Shown here: positions 1-7,226 of the stretch, piece after piece | Numbering within the stretch: the first letter of the stretch is position 1 | Layout: each line of letters starts with the position of its first letter | Assembly: GCA_011375245.1 (NCBI GenBank) | Contig: DRMA01000061.1 | Span: 1-10,714, forward strand | Length of the DNA stretch: 10,714 nucleotides | Origin: Thiothrix sp. | GTDB lineage: Bacteria; Pseudomonadota; Gammaproteobacteria; Thiotrichales; Thiotrichaceae | Direction of reading: 5' to 3' | Position numbers and translations under genes: made by a program | Notes under the pieces: model-generated | Told to the model about the DNA's origin: nothing | The model's database searches: none | Seen by the model: only the letters and a program-made list of their open reading frames with translations

Positions 1-712
1 TCGTTACGATATCCCCACCATCTCCTGCATGCCTACCTGGTAACGAAAACAATAACGCCACAATCGCACTACTTTCACCTTGCTCTGCTTTTTTGCGCAA
101 CCAATCTACTAATAAAATACCATTAAAATCATAGCATAGCCCAGCCCTACGCTCCATTGCTGCTGATGACAAATCAATAGAAGGTATTATTTGTTTTAAT
201 TGAGCATGTACCTGATTCTTCACCTCATTACGCACCTCTGTCACCTGTGGCGAGGGTGAACCATGATCAACTAACACAATATTTTTAAGAGGTAATGAGG
301 CTTTTATTGCCGTTTGTTGGATATGGTCATAAATAATATCCACCAAACACTTATTCCCTTCTGGCAAAGGGTACAACACATCAGCCAACGTAAGCGTAAA
401 ACAACCAAAGTCTTGTTCTAGTAAAGCTTGTTGTTCAGGAATAAAAGCGCTCAATGCACGACTATGCCCGAAAAACAGTGGCAAAACCCTAAAATGTCTT
501 TCACCTGCTGTAAGTTTTTGTCGTAAAAAATCAGTAAAAACAGCCGCTCTAATTCCCTCTAATGCTTCCTTAGGAATTCTTCCCGCATGTTGTAGTGAAA
601 CAGGATAAACATGCTTACCGCTACATTCACTGAGTTGTTGAGCTATACGACGTAATTGCAAGGTTGCAGCCGCTTTAATAGATCCATTATCAACCAGTAA
701 AAAAGTAGTCAT
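1..712 (-). CDS. CbiX/SirB-like sirohydrochlorin chelatase family protein (partial, 3' end beyond window)
   Basis: 237 residues are visible from an ATG at 712-710; the C-terminus lies beyond the left edge. The protein has the duplicated chelatase layout of CbiX/SirB proteins, which insert Co or Fe into sirohydrochlorin for cobalamin or siroheme synthesis in the cytoplasm. The first half opens with LLVDNGS (residues 5-11) and the second with LVDHGSPSP (147-155), followed by VTEVRNEV; near the edge is LPGRHAGDGGD (224-234). In the first repeat the usual DHGS histidine is Asn (N9), so metal binding probably relies on the second repeat, with H150 and H228 as candidate ligands. The start overlaps the tmcA stop by 23 bp and has GGAG about 7 nt upstream, suggesting coupled translation. 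From memory the family is about 250 residues long, so only a short tail should be missing. The family assignment is firm; substrate and metal are not shown by the sequence. Confidence 0.8.
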   Translation of the reverse strand, partial: MTTFLLVDNGSIKAAATLQLRRIAQQLSECSGKHVYPVSLQHAGRIPKEALEGIRAAVFTDFLRQKLTAGERHFRVLPLFFGHSRALSAFIPEQQALLEQDFGCFTLTLADVLYPLPEGNKCLVDIIYDHIQQTAIKASLPLKNIVLVDHGSPSPQVTEVRNEVKNQVHAQLKQIIPSIDLSSAAMERRAGLCYDFNGILLVDWLRKKAEQGESSAIVALLFSLPGRHAGDGGDIVT

Positions 713-2900
713 GATCTTGCTCCAATACACGTTTAATAGCATGACGAAGTTGCTTATCTAGCGCTTTTTTACCGCTTAAGCGCAATGTTTTTACCACGGT
801 AACAATAGGTAACTCATCTATTACACGTTGCTGTAACAGTTGTTGTTGCTGCTTTGACAGTATTGCTAAATAGACGGTTTGTACACTTGGTAAACGTAAT
901 AACTTACGAATCGCATACAAACAAAATGCATAGCCACGATACCCATAAGCAAACGAATGTAAATCTGCTTTATCTAACGTTGACAAAGAATTATCCTCTT
1001 CATTTGCTTCATCAATATGTGGTGGTCTCTCCAACAACAAAGCTTCAATAATCGCTTGTTCAACATCTTGCAAAGCCTCTGTTAATAATACAGGAAAATG
1101 CCGATAAAACTGTTGTTGTGCGATTGCGAACAATAGCCTACCTTTATTCGATAAGGGTTTAAGCATAATCACTGAATGGCAACCACTACTGGCATCTCGC
1201 TTCAAGCCCATATGCACTGCTTTAAAGCCTTGTTTATGCCAAAACGACAGCATCATATCTGTAGCAGCAAAGCTTGTTGATAAATAATCAACCGCATCTT
1301 TTTGGCTAATCTGGTTAGCTTGGTTAGTAGAGGCAACTATTTCCTGCTCAATCCTCTCTAACAATTGAGAAGCAATACCACGCTGTTGCAAATCTGGATG
1401 CACCACAATACGCATCACCCGCTGGGTTATTAGCAATGGCGCATCAGCAAGCCCCGCATGAAATGCTAAAGATTGTGCAACTAAATGCCCTTGAGGTCGC
1501 CGTTTTCCATAATAAATAGCATGTGCTAACTCTCTATCAAACCCACCTTCTTTAACCATCAAACACGTAGCAATCACGGTTTTTTGCCAAAATACCGCAT
1601 AAATAACCACATTTTTACCGTCCAGTAAATGGCGTAAATCGGTTGGACGGGTTTGATAATGTGCAAGTACCAATAAGCCAAATAACGTATCAAGCAACGC
1701 TGGATTTGCTAACAAATCATCACGGTTTATACGCTGAATAATACAGTCATCAAGCCTAAATGTTTTTATCGCTGACGGTATTAGATGACTATTGTTCGCA
1801 GTATCAGTATTAGTATTAGTATCAATAGAACCTAATAACAAACTCCGAAAAACAAAGCATTCTAAAGGATCATAGGCTTGATAACGAATGGCTTGCTGCA
1901 AATATATTATTTGCCACTGTGAGCAATACTGATCAAGCACCTGTTGAAAGCGCAAGGCAAACCCTCGCCCTGTTCCTTCATAACCCTGTACTGTTGTCGC
2001 AAAAATAATACGTGGATAATGCTTAAGATAACCAGCCAGCAATGTCGCAGGAATAGCAGCAGCTTCATCAATCAACACTAAATCAGCTACAGGTAATTTT
2101 TGTAGCGCAACATCAGGTGCCATAAAATCTAAATGAGCATGAGTATACTCATCATTGCAAGCCAGTCGAGCATGATGAAACAACACATCAACTGTTTTCA
2201 ACGTTGGGGCAATGACCAAAATAGCGAATTTACCTTGTGCTAATTGCAACAATTCTGCCACAGCCATACCCAATGCAGCTGATTTACCACGACCACGATC
2301 AGCTGCCACAACTAATACCGCAGGTAATTCACTCAGGGCAGTCTGTTTTATTGCGCTAATAACCCGTTGTTGCTCATCATTGGGGGTAGGTAAGAAATTT
2401 TGCTCACTTAACTTACTCGGCTTAATAACAATATCTGGAATAAGCGCTACATCAGCAAAGGTAACCTTTTCAATAAAAGTAGCTTGCCTTATGTGCGCAA
2501 CAAAATACTGAATAAAACGTCCTGATACATCAGCACGACTATACGGCCAACTCGTTATACGCTGAGTAAAGGGATCATCCATCTGATGCCATATTGCCAA
2601 TGCTGGACATAATAAAATAAGCACACCACCTGCTTTTATCGTCCCTGTTAGAGCAGCAAACGCATCAGGATTAAAGCCACTAAATGCATCAAAAACAACC
2701 ACATCATGCTCACGACCAAGCACTTGGTCAATGGTATGCGTTATTGTTCCTGTTAAGACATGTAACGATAAATCTGCTTGCGTAAACCAGAGCAGCTGCT
2801 GTGCAGGAAGGTGATTTACTAACGATTTAACAACCATAAAGCGCTGTGCTTTTTCACCTGACAGTACAATGAAGCGTCTTTTTTCCATGCATTTCATCAT
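690..2900 (-). CDS. tmcA: tRNA(Met) cytidine acetyltransferase TmcA
   Basis: TmcA makes N4-acetylcytidine at the wobble base C34 of elongator tRNA-Met, using acetyl-CoA and ATP or GTP. The 736-residue product has the full domain order. An N-terminal TmcA_N-like region (about 1-165) contains RRFIVLSGEKAQ. A RecA-like helicase core follows, with Walker A DRGRGKSAA (201-209), Walker B LIDEAAAIP (276-284) and ATTVQGYEGTGRGF (301-314). The GNAT fold has the acetyl-CoA loop HPDLQQRGIASQLL (501-514). The C-terminal tRNA-binding part contains AYGYRGYAF (651-659). It is longer than E. coli TmcA (671, from memory); an Asn/Thr/Asp insertion at about 359-370 comes from a hexanucleotide repeat. The start at 2900 has only a weak ribosome site (AAGAA), and the ATG at 2888 is an alternative. 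It lies 63 bp after ftsZ with no visible terminator between, and overlaps the downstream chelatase gene. Confidence 0.95.
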   Translation of the reverse strand: MMKCMEKRRFIVLSGEKAQRFMVVKSLVNHLPAQQLLWFTQADLSLHVLTGTITHTIDQVLGREHDVVVFDAFSGFNPDAFAALTGTIKAGGVLILLCPALAIWHQMDDPFTQRITSWPYSRADVSGRFIQYFVAHIRQATFIEKVTFADVALIPDIVIKPSKLSEQNFLPTPNDEQQRVISAIKQTALSELPAVLVVAADRGRGKSAALGMAVAELLQLAQGKFAILVIAPTLKTVDVLFHHARLACNDEYTHAHLDFMAPDVALQKLPVADLVLIDEAAAIPATLLAGYLKHYPRIIFATTVQGYEGTGRGFALRFQQVLDQYCSQWQIIYLQQAIRYQAYDPLECFVFRSLLLGSIDTNTNTDTANNSHLIPSAIKTFRLDDCIIQRINRDDLLANPALLDTLFGLLVLAHYQTRPTDLRHLLDGKNVVIYAVFWQKTVIATCLMVKEGGFDRELAHAIYYGKRRPQGHLVAQSLAFHAGLADAPLLITQRVMRIVVHPDLQQRGIASQLLERIEQEIVASTNQANQISQKDAVDYLSTSFAATDMMLSFWHKQGFKAVHMGLKRDASSGCHSVIMLKPLSNKGRLLFAIAQQQFYRHFPVLLTEALQDVEQAIIEALLLERPPHIDEANEEDNSLSTLDKADLHSFAYGYRGYAFCLYAIRKLLRLPSVQTVYLAILSKQQQQLLQQRVIDELPIVTVVKTLRLSGKKALDKQLRHAIKRVLEQDHDYFFTG
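1800..1823. repeat. Four tandem hexamers (AGTATY) inside tmcA
   Basis: Plus-strand units AGTATC, AGTATT, AGTATT and AGTATC are contiguous. In tmcA, on the other strand, each unit encodes two residues, giving a run of alternating Asp/Asn and Thr at about residues 360-367. The unit length is a multiple of three, so copy changes would lengthen or shorten a surface loop without shifting the frame. Confidence 0.85.
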
Positions 2901-2963
2901 TGTTTCTGTATGGTTCTTCGGTTACGCTCAAAGTGCTAATTCTCTATTAAATTAGACAATAAC

Positions 2964-4142
2964 TTATTTATCATCTGTTTGGCTTCTTAGGAAAGAAGGG
3001 ATATCTAAATAGCCAGCACCACTATTACCTTGGTTACCTTGATTGCCTTGGTTATTACCCTCATAACCTCTATTGCCAGCAGGTGCTGCTTCACTTCCTC
3101 TTACTTTTTGCGGTACATCAACTGATACGGAACGAAGATGTGCGCGTTGTCCAGCCACAGGTTTTTTAACCTTCTCTTCTTTAACACTATCAAGCCCTGT
3201 TGCAACTAGCGTAACGCGAATTTCATCACTTATTTCAGGATCAACAACATTACCCACCACAACAATGGCATCATCAGAAGCAAAATGGCGAATAACTTCA
3301 CCCACCTCTTCAAACTCATGAATCCCCATATCCATACCACCTGTAATATTGACCAATATTCCCTGCGCACCTTTTAGATCAATATCATCCAGCAAAGGAC
3401 TAGAAACCGCAGCTTGTGCAGCCTCAGTAGCGCGTTCGCTACCACTAGCAACTCCTGTCCCCATCATCGAAACACCCATGCCGCTCATCACTGCTTTCAC
3501 ATCCGCAAAATCAACATTGATTAAACCAGAATTCGTAATTAGATCAGAAATACCCTGAACCGCACTCAATAACACATCATTCGCTGCTTTAAAGGCATCC
3601 AATAAGGTAATATTTTTATCCAAAGAGGTTAATAATTTTGCATTAGGAATCGTAATTAACGAGTCAACATGTTTGCATAACTCAATAATGCCGTCTTCAG
3701 CCAAACGCATCCGTTTTGCTCCTTCAAAAGGGAAAGGTTTGGTGACAACTGCAACCGTTAATATATCAAGCTCTCGTGCTATTTGTGCAACCACAGGTGC
3801 AGCACCTGTACCTGTTCCACCACCCATTCCAGCAGTAATAAAGAGCATGTCGGTTCCCATCAATAAATCTCTGATGGTTTCACGATCTTCTAAGGCTGAT
3901 TCACGTCCTACTTCTGGATTAGCACCTGCGCCTAACCCCTTGGTTAACGCACTACCCAATTGCAATGCAATTTCAACACCTGTTCCTTGTAATGCTTGTG
4001 CATCCGTATTAGCACAAAGAAACTCAATCCCTTCAATGCCTGATTCGATCATATTTCTGACCGCATTTCCACCACCACCACCAAGACCAATAACCTTGAT
4101 ATTGGCAGAAGTAGATCCATCTGTATCCATTAATTCAAACAT
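2964..4142 (-). CDS. ftsZ: Cell division GTPase FtsZ
   Basis: FtsZ polymerises with GTP into the cytokinetic Z ring at mid-cell. The 392-residue protein begins MFELMD, like E. coli FtsZ (MFEPME). It has the nucleotide-binding GLGGGGGNAV (19-28), the tubulin signature GGGTGTG (107-113), and the T7 synergy loop NVDFADV (209-215) with catalytic acidic residues D211 and D214. A variable linker (about 320-378) ends in repeated Gly-Asn-Gln, and the C-terminal peptide DIPSFLR (380-386) would bind FtsA, ZipA and MinC. I chose the ATG at 4142-4140 because GGAG lies 6 nt upstream; a TTG at 4157 would extend the frame by five residues but overlaps that ribosome site. Unusually, ftsA and ftsQ do not precede it and lpxC does not follow. 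A small DUF3817 gene lies upstream and tmcA 63 bp downstream. All key residues are present, so it looks functional. Confidence 0.98.
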   Translation of the reverse strand: MFELMDTDGSTSANIKVIGLGGGGGNAVRNMIESGIEGIEFLCANTDAQALQGTGVEIALQLGSALTKGLGAGANPEVGRESALEDRETIRDLLMGTDMLFITAGMGGGTGTGAAPVVAQIARELDILTVAVVTKPFPFEGAKRMRLAEDGIIELCKHVDSLITIPNAKLLTSLDKNITLLDAFKAANDVLLSAVQGISDLITNSGLINVDFADVKAVMSGMGVSMMGTGVASGSERATEAAQAAVSSPLLDDIDLKGAQGILVNITGGMDMGIHEFEEVGEVIRHFASDDAIVVVGNVVDPEISDEIRVTLVATGLDSVKEEKVKKPVAGQRAHLRSVSVDVPQKVRGSEAAPAGNRGYEGNNQGNQGNQGNSGAGYLDIPSFLRSQTDDK

Positions 4143-4183
4143 AACTTTCTCCAACAAAAAACAAAAGGGGATATTTTTTAACG

Positions 4184-4212
4184 ATTATATTTATTTCTTT
4201 TATAAGGTTAAA
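4184..4212 (-). promoter_or_regulatory. Candidate sigma70-type promoter of ftsZ
   Basis: Read on the minus strand, a perfect TATAAT (4189-4184) is preceded after 17 bp by a poor -35, TTTAAC (4212-4207). Transcription would start near 4177, giving a leader of about 35 nt ahead of the ftsZ ATG. The -10 is convincing but the surrounding DNA is AT-rich, so chance matches are likely. Since no division gene lies immediately upstream, ftsZ needs a promoter in this interval. Confidence 0.4.
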
Positions 4213-4377
4213 ACCAACATCTTTCAGACGATCAGCTTTAGCTACGAAATTAAGTGGTTGTTTTAAAGAAAACCGTTTCGATACAGAAAGCAGACTAAAT
4301 GTCTCTTTCCATTCTCTATTACTTTACACCCAGCGCCGCTATAGACAACATCATACGATAATCGTTTATTCATTTTT

Positions 4378-4671
4378 TTATGCTTGTGATGCATCGGGTT
4401 TCAATATGAGTCTTTCAAATATAAAACTACCAAATGGAATACAGGCAGCTACAGCACCTACAAGTAACTTTAACACTGTAAGGTTTTTGTCAACAAAAGC
4501 TAACCCCAACACACTCAAATAAAGCATAAACGCAATGCCATGAACAGGCCCTATTACCGATACAGCTATTGGTATATCCAACTTATATTTCAACGGCATT
4601 GCAACCAAAAGTAATAACAATAATGTTGTTCCTTCAATAAGAGCAAATGCACGAATTTTTGATAGTTCCAT
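4378..4671 (-). CDS. DUF3817 family small integral membrane protein
   Basis: A 97-residue inner-membrane protein with about three hydrophobic segments (roughly 8-26, 37-60 and 67-85). The sequence FALIEGTTLLLLL near the start and GPVHGIAFMLYL (residues 42-53) match the pattern I recall for DUF3817 (YdzA-like) proteins. These are widespread small membrane proteins without an established function, sometimes found as an extra domain on transporters. The length fits a stand-alone member. The ATG at 4671 has AAGGA 7 nt upstream. It is transcribed away from the metalloprotease gene and toward ftsZ, with 235 bp before the ftsZ start. A weak possible -10 (TAAGAT, 4709-4704) lies upstream. The family call is fairly confident; no function is claimed. 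Confidence 0.8.
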   Translation of the reverse strand: MELSKIRAFALIEGTTLLLLLLVAMPLKYKLDIPIAVSVIGPVHGIAFMLYLSVLGLAFVDKNLTVLKLLVGAVAACIPFGSFIFERLILKPDASQA

Positions 4672-5024
4672 TGTTATTCCTTTGACTATTTTTATTCACG
4701 AGTATCTTACGCGAATTTATGAGTAAATTGAAAACTTGTTGTTCAATAATACGGTTAAGGACAAAGTCGCTCTACAAAATATAGAGTATTTTTTTAACAC
4801 ACTTTATTTTTTTAATTAAGCTAAATCCATCTCAAATGGACTTTTAGATCATGCACTGCATGTGTTTATTTTCTGTGCGAGTGTACTAAAAGTACTGTAC
4901 TAAAGTGTATAGTTTTCACTAGTCGTTGATATACTCAATCAATAAAAATAATAATAACTATAGATTAAAATTATATTAAAGCTTAATATATAATCACAAT
5001 ATGTAAAAAACTGAAGGGCTACCC
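4672..5024. promoter_or_regulatory. Divergent gene-free control region upstream of the metalloprotease
   Basis: This 353-bp AT-rich stretch separates the divergent DUF3817 and metalloprotease genes; I see no coding potential. It holds an odd palindrome ATGCACTGCAT (4851-4861) and a cluster of three GTACT words: GTACTAAA at 4883-4890 and again at 4897-4904, with the palindrome AGTACTGTACT (4891-4901) overlapping the second. These could be operator sites. A possible promoter for the protease is TTGATA (4926-4931), 17 bp, TAATAA (4949-4954). The protease ribosome site AAGGG (5014-5018) is 6 nt before its ATG. The repeats are seen directly; their roles are inferred. Confidence 0.4.
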
Positions 5025-6353
5025 ATGAAAAAAATATACAAACAATACCTATCCATCCCAGCCATAACCCTAAGTCTACTTGCTCCTTTGCAAGCGAATA
5101 CCGAAAATACCGTTGATGTTCTCGCTATTTATAGTGATGGTGCCAATAATAAATACAATGGTGATGCTGAATCACGCATCCGTCATTTAATATCTGTTAC
5201 CAATAATATTTATAAAGACAGTAACGTTGATATTCAACTCAATCTTGTCCATATGCAGCAATATGATATGGATGACAGTGCTAGAAGCAACACCATTCTT
5301 GGACAAATTCGCCGCGATCAAACCATTCAAGCATTACGTGATGAGCATGGTGCTGATGAAGTTGTTATCTACCGTCCTTATGCAGGTGATGGTGCATGTG
5401 GGGTTGCTTACCGTACAGGTGCGAAAGCAAGCCATCAAGCCTATGCTTATGCCCATGTCAGTATTAACTGTGGCGACTATGTAACCGCTCATGAAGTGGG
5501 GCATAATATGGGCTTAGGTCATTCTGCTGCTCAAAACTCCAGTGGTGCTTATCCTTATGGCAGAGGCTATGGTGTTAATGGCGAATTTACCACCGTGATG
5601 GCTTACAGCAGTGCATACAATACGCGCAAAAAAATCTACCAACATTCTGATCCTGATGCATTATGCGCGGGTCTTAAATGTGGTGCTGAGCCTAGCACAG
5701 AAGGAGAAGCCCATGCCGTACTCGCATTAAATAATGCCGCAAGTACGATTGCAGCCTTCAGAGATTCAAAGGGAGGCAGCGGAGATGATGGTAATGATAG
5801 TGGTGATGATGGCTCAACCGACACGCCTTCAGAAAACCTTATTGTCAATGGTGATAACACAGGTGTTTTTGCTGATACATGGAAAGTAATCCGTAATGGA
5901 GGTGATGGTTGGTATCATAATGGGGTTTCTTTTGGTAATTGGAGTACGGGTCACTTTGGTACCTCTTATCGCTGGAATGCAAAACGTCAGGAAATTGATC
6001 TTTGGGCAAAAGGTTACGACAAAGCCTTCCTTGATAGTGTCAAACCTGAAATCAAAGTTTCAGAAGAGTTTTCTAAAACCTATTGTGGTAATGACCGCTA
6101 TAAAATGACCGTAAAACTACTCAACTCAAAGAGAAAGCTTATCAAGAAATGGACAACAGGAACAAAACGCATTCCTGGTGCCTGTGATTGGAGCAGTAAC
6201 TGGAAAACCGAAGCCTATACTTTCACCGACTACCCTAACGACCTACGCTATATTGTGTTTAAGGATGCTGGTCAAAGCAAAGAATACTGGCGCGGTTACT
6301 ATGGTACAAAAATGAGAAATGCATCGGTACAATTGCTTAAAACACCTAAGTAA
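5025..6353 (+). CDS. Secreted reprolysin-like zinc metalloprotease with C-terminal FBA-like glycan-binding domain
   Basis: 442 residues. A Sec signal peptide (about 1-24, basic KK then a hydrophobic run ending LQA) is followed almost at once by the catalytic domain (about 29-246), so there is no propeptide. The metzincin site HEVGHNMGLGH (156-166) supplies three zinc histidines and the catalytic Glu157; VMAYSS (191-196) carries the Met-turn. CGVAY (125-129) is shared with bacterial reprolysin-like proteases as I recall them. An Asp/Gly/Ser linker (about 248-269) leads to a C-terminal domain (about 271-438) with hallmarks of the animal F-box-associated domain: GGDGW (292-296), TSYRW (313-317), EIDLWAKGY (323-331), TFTDYP (399-404) and YWRGYYG (421-427). 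In Fbs1 (FBXO2) this fold binds the core of high-mannose N-glycans. The ATG has AAGGG 6 nt upstream, and a terminator follows. Export and protease class are firm; glycan binding and substrate are inferred. Confidence 0.88.
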   Translation: MKKIYKQYLSIPAITLSLLAPLQANTENTVDVLAIYSDGANNKYNGDAESRIRHLISVTNNIYKDSNVDIQLNLVHMQQYDMDDSARSNTILGQIRRDQTIQALRDEHGADEVVIYRPYAGDGACGVAYRTGAKASHQAYAYAHVSINCGDYVTAHEVGHNMGLGHSAAQNSSGAYPYGRGYGVNGEFTTVMAYSSAYNTRKKIYQHSDPDALCAGLKCGAEPSTEGEAHAVLALNNAASTIAAFRDSKGGSGDDGNDSGDDGSTDTPSENLIVNGDNTGVFADTWKVIRNGGDGWYHNGVSFGNWSTGHFGTSYRWNAKRQEIDLWAKGYDKAFLDSVKPEIKVSEEFSKTYCGNDRYKMTVKLLNSKRKLIKKWTTGTKRIPGACDWSSNWKTEAYTFTDYPNDLRYIVFKDAGQSKEYWRGYYGTKMRNASVQLLKTPK

Positions 6354-6378
6354 TAGTTTTCACGTTAAAATAGCAAAT

Positions 6379-6426
6379 GCTGCATTCCAAAATTCATTAG
6401 GGAATTCGAGGGAATGCAGCCTTTTT
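6379..6426 (+). terminator. Strong intrinsic terminator after the metalloprotease gene
   Basis: A perfect 10-bp stem, GCTGCATTCC (6379-6388) with GGAATGCAGC (6411-6420), is followed directly by CTTTTT. The 22-nt interior can itself pair (AATTC with GAATT), extending the hairpin. It starts 25 bp after the protease stop codon and ends 27 bp before the next gene's start, so it should end most protease transcripts. Any read-through would control expression of the downstream propeptide-like gene. Confidence 0.88.
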
Positions 6427-6453
6427 AAGTTAAATCAGACAATAGGTTTCCTC

Positions 6454-7203
6454 TTGAAAAAAAAACACCTCTTATTACTCACTGTTATAGTAGTTGCTAT
6501 TGGACTATTTGCTTTCAATTTTAAATCAAAACCCCCCATACCTAATGAAAAACCGCCATCATTAGCCGTGCTAAACGAGGCAATCCCCGATGAAACACTT
6601 ACATCAAAGCAAAAACAACCAACACTCCCTACTGAACCTGTCAAAAATGAGCAACCTTCTACCAATAAACCTAAGCCTGTTAGAGAAATAATCTCAATAG
6701 ACAATAACGAACACCCCTTGCCAGCACAAAATAACCCACTCCCCCCTGCTGGAGAAGAAACACAATCAACAACTATTATTAGCGATCTATGGGAAGACAT
6801 TGAGCCAGACACACTGTTCGGCGATTTCCCACCTGAAAAAAATGTCAAACCAATCAAAGCCATTCGTCTTAGTGAAGCAGATTTAATTGGCACGCTAAAA
6901 GAAGGTGACCTTGTTAAATTACCTATCATTGAAGGTGAAGAATATACGGCAACCATCACCGAAAGCAAAAACTTTGCCAATGGCAGCTCAAGTGTTACAG
7001 GTAGTTATGAGCTCAATGGAGAAAAGCATACTGTCACCTTAACTCAAGGCGTTAAAACGAGCTTTGGTACTTTTTCAACTCCTAATGGTACATATCAAAT
7101 TAGCTTGCTTGGTGATAAAGGTTATATCTATTCATCCGATGACTTGGATGCACAACGTATTGATACTAATAAACCTGATACGTTAATTCCGCCCGAAGAA
7201 TAA
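6454..7203 (+). CDS. Membrane-anchored protein with reprolysin-propeptide-like C-terminal domain
   Basis: 249 residues. The N-terminus is a short basic stretch (KKKH) and one hydrophobic helix (about 5-22) that lacks a clear cleavage site, so the protein probably stays anchored in the inner membrane facing the periplasm. A long Pro/Lys/Glu-rich linker (about 27-135) follows. The C-terminal domain (about 136-249) has the pattern I recall from propeptides of bacterial M12B/M72-type metalloproteases: GDLVKLPI (151-158), YTATITES (164-171), a Gly/Ser turn, VTLTQG (194-199), GTFSTPNGTYQI (205-216) and a closing IPPEE. The start is TTG at 6454, with AGG 7 nt upstream; the frame has no in-frame ATG after 6319, and that ATG would run through the terminator. 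The preceding protease lacks exactly this kind of domain, so I infer a trans-acting prodomain, inhibitor or chaperone. The architecture is seen directly; the homology is moderate and the role inferred. Confidence 0.65.
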   Translation: MKKKHLLLLTVIVVAIGLFAFNFKSKPPIPNEKPPSLAVLNEAIPDETLTSKQKQPTLPTEPVKNEQPSTNKPKPVREIISIDNNEHPLPAQNNPLPPAGEETQSTTIISDLWEDIEPDTLFGDFPPEKNVKPIKAIRLSEADLIGTLKEGDLVKLPIIEGEEYTATITESKNFANGSSSVTGSYELNGEKHTVTLTQGVKTSFGTFSTPNGTYQISLLGDKGYIYSSDDLDAQRIDTNKPDTLIPPEE

Positions 7204-7226
7204 GCACAAAACGCGCAAAAGTGTTA

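Noticed and set aside
4143..4157. TTG start at 4157 for ftsZ
   Set aside because: It precedes and overlaps the GGAG ribosome site of the ATG at 4142, and known FtsZ proteins begin like the shorter form.
3073..4266. Several long open frames on the plus strand across ftsZ, including one of 197 codons
   Set aside because: They are antisense to a fully conserved ftsZ, give Pro/Ser-rich low-complexity translations, and have no family motifs or ribosome sites.
4355..4365. Palindrome ACGATAATCGT as a terminator for the DUF3817 gene
   Set aside because: On the minus strand it is not followed by a T-tract; the T-rich flank is on the plus-strand side, where no gene is being ended.
6319..6453. ATG start at 6319 for the propeptide-like protein
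   Set aside because: It lies inside the protease gene, and its first 45 residues would translate straight through the terminator hairpin; the basic-hydrophobic N-terminus begins at the TTG at 6454.
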